From Planctomicrobium piriforme (GTDB taxonomy: Bacteria > Planctomycetota > Planctomycetia > Pirellulales > UBA1268): 37,863 bases of DNA. Positions 31,839-37,863 of the stretch are shown piece after piece. The notes below the pieces were generated by a model that was not told the DNA's origin, did no database searches, and worked only from the letters and a program-made list of their open reading frames with translations. The position numbers and the translations under genes are program-made. Every line of letters starts with the position of its first letter. Position 1 is the first letter of the stretch. The stretch spans positions 1 to 37,863 of the forward strand of contig CAMBUD010000017.1 in NCBI GenBank assembly GCA_945871035.1, written 5' to 3'.

Positions 31839-32735
31839 TTAGCCTGATTCGTGCAGCAATTGCAGCACTTCTTCGTGAACCAGTGAATTGGTAGCGAGAC
31901 CCTCGCCGGAATCGATGCGGCCGCGGCCTTGCCAATCGGAAAATCTGCCACCGGCCTCGGTGATCACTGTTTCCACGGCGGCGGCGTCCCAGGCATTCAT
32001 GAGTGGATCGATCATCACCTCAGCGTGGCCGGTCGCTACTAAGAAGTAGCCGTAGCCGTCGCCCCAACTGCGCGACACAAGGCAGGCTTCTTCGAGTCGT
32101 TGTCGCACAGCGGCCCCAGCTTTTCCGCCGTCTTGGCCATCTGGAGTCGAGCTTTTATCCGCCCGTCGCCGGGCAAAAGAAGTGAAGTCACTGGTGCAAA
32201 GTAGGCTCTGGCTAAGCGTTGTCCGCGTTGACACACGGGCCGGCACAGGTGCTTGGTTGCCGCTGGAATACCAGGCTCCGCCGTTGGCAGCGGCATACAC
32301 GAGCTTTTCAAGTGCAGGCAAAGCGATGACGCCCAGCACGCCCTGCCCTTCGCAGCGACACCCAACGAGCGTGGCATAGAGGGGCACGCCACGAATGAAC
32401 GACTTCGTGCCATCGATTGGATCCACAATCCACTGGTAGCCAGAGGTTCCCTGAACGCTGCCGGATTCCTCGCCTAGAAAGGAATCCTGGGGAAAGGCAC
32501 GCAATAATTCGCGGCGCAGGATTGCCTCGGCCCCATGATCGGCCTGAGTCACCGGGGACTGATCCGATTTTGCCGTCACGATGAGTGCGGAGGCGTTAAA
32601 CCAGCGCAGCGTTTCCTGGGCTGCCAATTGGACCGCGCAAAGCGCGGCCGACAGGCGTGCTGCATTTTCTGCAGAAACGCCTGTCTGGAGCGGGGGCGGT
32701 GCGAGCGGCGGCGATGGCAGTCGATCGGTGGGCAT
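31839..32735 (-). CDS. hisN: HisN-type histidinol-phosphatase, inositol monophosphatase family
   Basis: A 298-residue metal-dependent phosphatase. GEESG (E89, E90), WIVDPIDGT with D105 and D108, and MNAWDAAAVE near 245-255 carry the metal ligands of the inositol monophosphatase family. After DPIDGT the sequence TKSFIRGVPLYATL, and GDGYGYFLVATGHAEVM, follow the HisN pattern rather than true inositol monophosphatases, so histidinol phosphate is the likely substrate. Its ATG overlaps the lspA stop as TAATG. No his operon is nearby, so an alternative sugar-phosphate substrate cannot be excluded. A proline-rich 20-residue start precedes the fold. Confidence 0.8.
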   Translation of the reverse strand: MPTDRLPSPPLAPPPLQTGVSAENAARLSAALCAVQLAAQETLRWFNASALIVTAKSDQSPVTQADHGAEAILRRELLRAFPQDSFLGEESGSVQGTSGYQWIVDPIDGTKSFIRGVPLYATLVGCRCEGQGVLGVIALPALEKLVYAAANGGAWYSSGNQAPVPARVSTRTTLSQSLLCTSDFTSFARRRADKSSTPDGQDGGKAGAAVRQRLEEACLVSRSWGDGYGYFLVATGHAEVMIDPLMNAWDAAAVETVITEAGGRFSDWQGRGRIDSGEGLATNSLVHEEVLQLLHESG

Positions 32736-33292
32736 TATTTCACTGCTTGGTCAGATCTGTGCGCAAACGGCCAAAGCGAGTGCAGCACCATGCAGCCCGC
32801 GCCGATCACAAGCCATGAGTCAGCCAGATTAAAAATTGGCCAATCAATAACGCCGTCGATGCTAAAGTGAATCCAATCGCGCACCGCCAGCACAGCGGTG
32901 CCGACTCGCTCTGGTGGTGCATGCCATGTGAGTCCCGGCAGTCCGAGTCGGTCGTAGAGATTGCCCAGCACTCCACCGCAGATCAGCGCCAGTGCGGTTA
33001 GCAACCACGAATCGTCGCGTGTGGCTTGGCGGGCGACCATAGCCAGAATGCCAAGAATGGCGATCAGCGAAATGCATGCAAAAAACCAGCCCATCCCCTG
33101 CCCCATGCCAAAGAGGGCTCCTTCGTTGAGATTGGTTTCCAGCAGTAATATGTTCGGTACCACTTCAATACCGAAGCTTTGACCCGGCATGCCAAGCTTT
33201 TTAAATATCAGCGATTTCGTCAACAGATCAAGCGCGGCCGCCACGGTTACAATGGCGGTGAAAATAAACCAACCGCGCAAGTTTTTCGCCAT
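32735..33292 (-). CDS. lspA: Signal peptidase II (lipoprotein signal peptidase)
   Basis: LspA removes the signal peptide of prolipoproteins in the inner membrane. From ATG 33292 the protein has 185 residues; an in-frame TTG 12 bp upstream is less likely. The catalytic aspartates are D114 in GNLYDR and D158 in FNLAD. The four membrane helices are clear. The spacing between the two motifs is about 20 residues longer than in E. coli because of an insert near 120-140, a loop seen in some lineages. It follows the DksA-type gene (83 bp) and is coupled to hisN. Confidence 0.95.
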   Translation of the reverse strand: MAKNLRGWFIFTAIVTVAAALDLLTKSLIFKKLGMPGQSFGIEVVPNILLLETNLNEGALFGMGQGMGWFFACISLIAILGILAMVARQATRDDSWLLTALALICGGVLGNLYDRLGLPGLTWHAPPERVGTAVLAVRDWIHFSIDGVIDWPIFNLADSWLVIGAGCMVLHSLWPFAHRSDQAVK

Positions 33293-33375
33293 GGCCGTGC
33301 ACAATCATTCCGGTTGAAGAACCAGTGCATTGCCGATCTGGCGGCGATGCGTTTCTCTTGTCTGCTTACAACAAA

Positions 33376-33774
33376 TTAACGAGGCTGCCCCGGTCGATGG
33401 GCGAAGCCGTGCTCCTGCTTTTCTGCGCAGCGGATACAAAAGGCTGCAAACGGCAACGCCTCAAGTCGCTTTTTTGCGATCACACCCCCGCATTCTTCGC
33501 AGGTGCCGTAGCGCTTTGTGCGGATGCGTTCCAAGGCCTGTGCAATTAAGTCAAGCGTGCCCTCTTCGTTGGCCATCAAGCTCAGCGTGAACTCCTGTTC
33601 GTAGCCGTCGGAACCAACATCTGCCATCAGCGTTGGCATTCCCGACAATGCGCTGGTTGCCGCCGAGCCATTTTTTGGCAGAGCCGTGCTGGCCATTGTT
33701 GAAACGTCGTCCCGCAATCGCGATCTCAAGGCCAACAACGCCACCCGAAAGGCCTTTAGCTCTACAGATTTCAT
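33376..33774 (-). CDS. TraR/DksA-family zinc-finger protein
   Basis: A 132-residue protein with a coiled-coil start and a C4 zinc finger: C92, C95, C113, C116 in YGTCEECGG and FCIRCAE. The segment SDGYEQEFTLSLMANEEGTLDLI-AL-RI, then RLEALP, is the pattern of short DksA/TraR relatives. DksA binds RNA polymerase in the secondary channel and mediates ppGpp control; whether this one does is unknown. The promoter at 33836-33864 drives it. It heads the run with lspA and hisN, an arrangement seen in many bacteria. Confidence 0.85.
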   Translation of the reverse strand: MKSVELKAFRVALLALRSRLRDDVSTMASTALPKNGSAATSALSGMPTLMADVGSDGYEQEFTLSLMANEEGTLDLIAQALERIRTKRYGTCEECGGVIAKKRLEALPFAAFCIRCAEKQEHGFAHRPGQPR

Positions 33775-33835
33775 GGTGAATATCTACCCAGAAGGAAAAC
33801 CCAAACCGCCAGAAAATCGAAAACGCAGACGAAAA

Positions 33836-33864
33836 ACACTATCCATCCGCTGTTGATCTGTCAA
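33836..33864 (-). promoter_or_regulatory. Promoter of the dksA-type gene
   Basis: On the minus strand TTGACA (33864-33859) is followed by a 17-bp spacer and TAGTGT (33841-33836), 60 bp before the start codon. The -35 is a perfect consensus. Confidence 0.65.
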
Positions 33865-33880
33865 ACTGGCAGACTAGAAT
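33853..33880 (+). promoter_or_regulatory. Promoter of thrC
   Basis: TTGATC (33853-33858), a 16-bp spacer and TAGAAT (33875-33880). Its -35 directly abuts the -35 of the divergent promoter (33859-33864), so the two polymerases would compete. The thrC leader is then about 200 nt and shows no riboswitch that I recognise. Confidence 0.5.
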
Positions 33881-34086
33881 GCGGGTTATGTGATGTAAAA
33901 ATGGTCAAAACGTCTCAAAAAGAGCATTTCTTTAAATCGGCGACCGTGGGCCAACTTGCTGCAGTTTCAAGGATGACATACCTTTGATCCTCACCTGTGT
34001 TCGAATGTGTTTTAGAAAACTCTTTCCGCAGCCGTAGTCCTCAATCTGTCGACAGTTAAGGGGAAAGAGTTACCGGAGTGTTTTCT

Positions 34087-35496
34087 GTGGCCGTTGTTGC
34101 GCATACCGACCTTGCCTTCCAGCAGTGCATATCGCCTGTCTGTGGGGCAACTTTTTCCATCGATGAGGTGCTGACGAGTTGTCCTGTCTGTGGCAACCTG
34201 TTGGATGTGACCTACGACTGGGATCGCCTGCGGCCACCCACTTCTTTTGAGGTGTTTGAACGGAAGTGGATGCAGCGCAGTGATCCGTTGGCCACAAGCG
34301 GAGTGTGGCGATTCCACGAACTCTTGCCCTTTGCCCCACGCGAATCGATTGTCACTATCGGCGAAGGGCAAACGTTGCTCTCGGTGTCGGACACAGTGGG
34401 AGGCTTTGTCGGAATGAAACCCAATCGCCTGCATCTGCAGTACGAGGGGCTCAATCCGTCGGGTTCGTTTAAAGATAACGGCATGGCAGCCGCCTTCACT
34501 CACGCACGGATGATCGGCGCGCGGCGGGCTGCTTGCGCATCGACAGGCAACACCAGCGCTTCGCTGGCCGTTTACTGCGCCGTCACCCGTCTGATGCGGG
34601 GCATCATTTTTATCGGCTCTGGCAAGATTTCATACGGCAAGCTCTCGCAGGCACTCGACTACGGTGCGCTTACGATTCAGATTACCGGCGACTTCGATGA
34701 CGCGATGGCACGGGTCAAAGAGGTGTCGGGCAAGCTCGGTTTGTATCTGGTCAATAGCGTCAACCCGTTTCGGTTGGAGGGCCAGAAATCGATCATGTAT
34801 CGCGTACTGGAGTCGCTCGGCTGGGAGGTGCCCGATTGGATCGTGGTGCCTGGCGGCAACCTCGGCAACTCGAGTGCGTTTGGCAAAGCGTTTGCTGAGT
34901 TGCGCATGCTGGGGCTCATCGACCGCATACCGCGTCTGGCCGTGATCAATGCGGCCGGTGCCAATACGCTCTACGAGCTGTATCACAAGCGTGGCTTGCG
35001 CTGGGGCGGTGGTCGGGCTGATCTCGCGCCGGCGTGCCACTATTACGACGAACTCGACCGCGCGAAGAAACGCGCTGATACGATCGCCAGCGCCATCGAG
35101 ATCAATCGCCCGGTGAATCTTAATAAGTGCCTCCGCGCTCTAGAGGCTTGCGACGGTGTGGTGCGCGAGGTGAGCGAGCAAGAGATTCTAGACGCCAAGG
35201 CGCAAGTGGGTGCCGGTGGGTTCGGTTGTGAGCCAGCCAGTGCCGCGAGCGTAGCGGGTGCCAAGCAACTGGTGGCCGAAGGCGTGATTGGCCGCGACGA
35301 ACGGGTGGTTTGCGTGCTCACCGGGCATCAACTCAAAGACCCGACCGCCACCGTGGCCTACCACACAACAGATCAGTCGCTCTTCAACGAAGTGCTCGGC
35401 AGCCGCGGTGTGAGTCGGGCAAGCTTTGCAAATCGGGCCGTCAGCGTTGGTAACCGGCTTGATGAAATCGTGCAAGCGATCGATCTATACGGTTGA
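34087..35496 (+). CDS. thrC: Threonine synthase
   Basis: ThrC converts O-phosphohomoserine to threonine with pyridoxal phosphate. I chose GTG 34087 because GGAG (34075-34078) lies 8 nt upstream; GTG 34078 is the alternative. The protein has 469 residues. An N-terminal zinc-ribbon-like region with C14, C19, C32 and C35 precedes the PLP fold, as in archaeal-type enzymes. The PLP lysine is K129 in [21 protein letters not shown] is the phosphate-binding loop. dapB follows 181 bp downstream. Both use aspartate-family intermediates. The promoter is shared, back to back, with the dksA-type gene. Confidence 0.93.
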   Translation: MAVVAHTDLAFQQCISPVCGATFSIDEVLTSCPVCGNLLDVTYDWDRLRPPTSFEVFERKWMQRSDPLATSGVWRFHELLPFAPRESIVTIGEGQTLLSVSDTVGGFVGMKPNRLHLQYEGLNPSGSFKDNGMAAAFTHARMIGARRAACASTGNTSASLAVYCAVTRLMRGIIFIGSGKISYGKLSQALDYGALTIQITGDFDDAMARVKEVSGKLGLYLVNSVNPFRLEGQKSIMYRVLESLGWEVPDWIVVPGGNLGNSSAFGKAFAELRMLGLIDRIPRLAVINAAGANTLYELYHKRGLRWGGGRADLAPACHYYDELDRAKKRADTIASAIEINRPVNLNKCLRALEACDGVVREVSEQEILDAKAQVGAGGFGCEPASAASVAGAKQLVAEGVIGRDERVVCVLTGHQLKDPTATVAYHTTDQSLFNEVLGSRGVSRASFANRAVSVGNRLDEIVQAIDLYG

Positions 35497-35677
35497 TCGA
35501 TACGTTCTCAGAACAAACGCGGTGAGGAGATACCGATTGCAGGCACGCCGGTTGCGTTTGCAGGGAACTCCCACCGCGACTGGACAACCGTTAGACTGTC
35601 TGAACGCCCCGTTGCTTCGTGTTTGTAGCCCGTGGCATTTTTCACCGAATCGCTTGCATTTTGAGCCTTTTGTCTGA

Positions 35678-36508
35678 ATGAGGAAAGCCGTGAATTCAAA
35701 TTCCCCGCTGCGTCTTGTTGTTCACGGTGTGGCTGGCCGCATGGGGCAACGCGTGGTTGCATGTGCCGCCGCCGATGCGGTTTCCTGGCAACTCGTGGCA
35801 GCCATTGAGAGGGCCGGCCATCCGCAGACGGGTGCCGATGCCGGCCTGCTCGCGGGAATCGCGCCGGCGAATGTGACCGTGGGCGCTGCGTGGAGTTGTG
35901 CAGCCGATGTTGTGATTGACTTCTCACTGCCGGGGGCGGTAGCTGGGATTGCCGCGGCCTGCGTCAAAGCTGGCGTGCCGTTGGTTGTGGCGACAACGGG
36001 GCTGGAGGAATCCGACCGCCAAGCGATTGTACATGCCGCGGGATCGATTCCGGTGCTGCAGTCACCGAGCATGAGTTTGGCCGTAAATATTGCCATGGAT
36101 TTAGTCGGTCGTGCTGCTGCGCTCTTGGCTTGCGTCGGCGGCCGCAGCGATGTCGAGATCATGGAGTGGCATCATCGGCACAAGGAAGATTCGCCGAGTG
36201 GCACAGCGCTTAAGTTTGGACAGATTGTGTCTGATGCGATGGGGCAGCTTCGCGTCTCGCACGGTCGTGAAGGCCGGCCAGGGGCAAGGCCGGCTGATGA
36301 AATTGGGTACCACGCAATCCGCGCCGGTGATAATCCAGGCGAGCACACGGTTCTCTTTGGCCTCGATGGGGAGTCGTTGTCGGTCAATGTGCGAGCCACC
36401 AATCGCGATTGCTATGCCAGCGGCGCTCTGGCCGCTGCTGCCTTTTTAGTGGGCCAGCCTGCCGGGCTGTATTCGATGCGTGATGTGCTCGGTCTCTCGG
36501 CCGGCTAA
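35678..36508 (+). CDS. dapB: 4-hydroxy-tetrahydrodipicolinate reductase
   Basis: DapB reduces the dipicolinate precursor with NAD(P)H in the diaminopimelate and lysine pathway, which also feeds peptidoglycan. The 276-residue length fits. VVHGVAGRMG is the cofactor-binding loop and EWHHRHKEDSPSGTAL carries the catalytic His165 and Lys169. ATG 35678 has no Shine-Dalgarno; GTG 35690, with AGGA five bases upstream, is an in-frame alternative. It ends 102 bp before the convergent MFS gene. thrC is 181 bp upstream on the same strand. Confidence 0.95.
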   Translation: MRKAVNSNSPLRLVVHGVAGRMGQRVVACAAADAVSWQLVAAIERAGHPQTGADAGLLAGIAPANVTVGAAWSCAADVVIDFSLPGAVAGIAAACVKAGVPLVVATTGLEESDRQAIVHAAGSIPVLQSPSMSLAVNIAMDLVGRAAALLACVGGRSDVEIMEWHHRHKEDSPSGTALKFGQIVSDAMGQLRVSHGREGRPGARPADEIGYHAIRAGDNPGEHTVLFGLDGESLSVNVRATNRDCYASGALAAAAFLVGQPAGLYSMRDVLGLSAG

Positions 36509-36583
36509 GCCTCCACTGCGCCCGTTGCAAGGCGGTGTTTGTCTCCGTATGAAAACAGCCAACAGACGCTTGCTGCAGCAAAA

Positions 36584-36602
36584 TGCCTGAGCTTGTCAGG
36601 CA
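36584..36602 (-). terminator. Hairpin between dapB and the MFS gene
   Basis: TGCCTGA and TCAGGCA form a perfect 7-bp stem with a 5-nt loop. On the minus strand it is followed by TTTT, so it suits the MFS transcript best, 9 bp after its stop. A 12-bp palindrome TTGCTGCAGCAA (36570-36581) lies next to it. Confidence 0.5.
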
Positions 36603-36610
36603 ACAAAGTT

Positions 36611-37863
36611 CTATCGTTGGCGGGTGACCCGCGAGAGAATCCACCAACCCGCAAGGAGTTGCACCAGCAGCGCGACCAAGCCACCCCGAGGATGGCCTGA
36701 AGCCGCGTAGACCACGCCGAAGACCGCGCTCGCTGCAAATCCTGCCAACTTTGTGCCCACCTGCATGAGGCCGAAGGTTGTGCCGAAGCGGCCGGCCGGC
36801 GCGAGCACTGCTACACTCGCCCGCAGCACGCTCTGCACGCCGCCTAGCACCAGCGCTAGTAAAACAGCCAAGGCCATCAGGTGCTCGGGCGAGTTCACCA
36901 AAAAAGCCAGCCCCAGCACGGCGGCCCAACCAGTCAGGCAAATGGAGAGTGCCGCCTGCCGGTTCCAGCGTATAGAGATCCACCCAATGGCAATCGCTCC
37001 GGGCATCGCCACCAGTTGCACCAGCAACACCAAGCGTACAAGCGCCGGGGCATCGAGATGAAATTCTTCCAGAGCAACGCTCGAAAATTGTGAAATCGCC
37101 GTCTGCACTGCGCCTAACACGAGCACGGCTCCCACGAGGACGGTTCCCAGCGGGTGCCATCCGCCATCGCCCCGACCCAGCGACCGAGCGAAGGCAAGCA
37201 GTTCGCCGATTGAGGAATCGCTATGCCGCTCTCCGCTGGTGCTGCACGGTTCTTTTTGGTTTGGGTTACTGTCTAGTTGAAATCGTACGCAGGCCGCGGG
37301 CAGCGAGAAGACGAGCCACCAAGTGCCCATCAACGCAAAGGCCACGCGCAAGGACCCCGCCATGGAGAGGCCGAGGGCCTCGTGGGCCGTCACGATTGTC
37401 GTTGCCGCCACGAGTGCAACAGCCCCACCGGCGTAACCTGCGGCAAAGCCAGCGGCCGAGAGCCTGTCGGCATCGCGCCCTGTGGCGACATTTGGAAGCA
37501 GGCTACCGGTGAAAATGGCAGCCATGTCAAAGGCGACGCTTGCCAATCCGATCAAGATTGCGATCCCAATCCGGTTCTCTGGCGCCGCGATGCTCAAGAG
37601 CAAACACGCGCCGCTGCCGACTATCACGCTGGCCATAAGCGTCTTCTTGTGGCTGCATCTACGATCCGCCCACGCAGCAAGCACAGGCGCCACGACAGCC
37701 GAGGCGAGCATTGAGGCTGCTAAAATCCATGCCCAGACCACGCCGCCGGGCACGCCCCAGACGTTTTCGGCAAACACAATCTTTTCAACGTAAGCCACCA
37801 GCAGAGTGATTGAGATCGCTGAAAACGCACTCGCAGCCCAGTCGAGGAGCATCCAGGAAATCG
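36611..37863 (-). CDS. UMF1-type (Atg22-like) MFS transporter (5' truncated)
   Basis: The frame stays open past the ATG at 37852 to the window edge and reads I-S-W-M-L-L-D-W-A-A-S-A-F, which matches the W-x-Y-D-W/F-A-N-S-A-F start of UMF1 transporters, so the true start lies outside and I call the gene partial. About 417 codons are visible. Twelve membrane helices in two halves with a basic loop (DRRCSHKKTL) after helix 2 follow the major facilitator pattern. A hydrophilic loop near residues 190-230 is the usual central loop. Substrate unknown; Atg22 relatives move amino acids. Confidence 0.8.
   Translation of the reverse strand, partial: ISWMLLDWAASAFSAISITLLVAYVEKIVFAENVWGVPGGVVWAWILAASMLASAVVAPVLAAWADRRCSHKKTLMASVIVGSGACLLLSIAAPENRIGIAILIGLASVAFDMAAIFTGSLLPNVATGRDADRLSAAGFAAGYAGGAVALVAATTIVTAHEALGLSMAGSLRVAFALMGTWWLVFSLPAACVRFQLDSNPNQKEPCSTSGERHSDSSIGELLAFARSLGRGDGGWHPLGTVLVGAVLVLGAVQTAISQFSSVALEEFHLDAPALVRLVLLVQLVAMPGAIAIGWISIRWNRQAALSICLTGWAAVLGLAFLVNSPEHLMALAVLLALVLGGVQSVLRASVAVLAPAGRFGTTFGLMQVGTKLAGFAASAVFGVVYAASGHPRGGLVALLVQLLAGWWILSRVTRQR

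Noticed and set aside
36384..37160. A 258-codon minus-strand frame
   Set aside because: It spans the end of dapB, the terminator hairpin and the MFS gene in another frame, so it is a composition artefact.
1..37863. CRISPR array, insertion sequence, prophage or integron
   Set aside because: No spaced direct repeats of 24-40 bp, no transposase or integrase motifs and no terminal inverted repeats were seen; the tandem repeats found are short and contiguous.

Overview
The window is a chromosomal segment of a Gram-negative-type bacterium and looks like a member of the Planctomycetota, probably near Pirellulales. The lineage call is inference. It rests on a TPR protein carrying two RNA polymerase alpha-CTD domains, a DUF4912 protein with a Rho-N-like start, an ExbB-like operon with long ExbD-like partners, a membrane-anchored excisionase-type HTH protein, a Tat-type secreted protein with a transglutaminase-like core, and a CcsA with a very long N-terminal extension. 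Most of the window is housekeeping. I see no prophage, insertion sequence, CRISPR array or integron.

Layout. (1) Positions 1-2170, plus strand: the 3' end of a FabL-type enoyl-ACP reductase, then a thioester-reductase-like SDR with an SCP2-like tail. (2) 2282-7186, minus strand: kdsA and a secreted TPR protein, translationally coupled, then rpmE-prfA-prmC. (3) 7187-9541: a long non-coding stretch with a strongly folded candidate ncRNA that has its own promoter and terminator, then tRNA-Thr(CGT) and the TPR/alpha-CTD protein. (4) 9945-12131: a DUF4912 protein and about 1 kb without a convincing gene. (5) 12132-19804: comEC (plus), convergent with and overlapping by 143 bp a resB-ccsA pair for system II cytochrome c maturation (minus). 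(6) 20038-21830, minus strand: the HTH-membrane protein and a small exported protein. (7) 22113-26416, plus strand: a three-gene MotA/TolQ/ExbB operon with two ExbD-like partners. (8) 26406-31683, minus strand: rpmB, gatC, gatA, gatB and bioA. (9) 31839-33774, minus strand: a DksA/TraR-type protein, lspA and a HisN-type phosphatase, divergent from (10) thrC and dapB on the plus strand at 34087-36508. (11) A UMF1-type MFS transporter runs off the right edge.

How the genes work together. The minus-strand blocks supply translation factors (RF1, its methyltransferase, L31, L28, the GatCAB amidotransferase) and envelope functions (KDO synthesis, prolipoprotein processing, cytochrome c assembly). 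thrC and dapB are both aspartate-family amino-acid genes. The best candidates for undescribed biology are the three-gene ExbB/ExbD-like motor, whose second protein carries two ExbD-like outer domains separated by a roughly 250-residue Gly/Ala/Ser linker, the multibranched ncRNA at about 7734-7908, and the TPR/double alpha-CTD protein.
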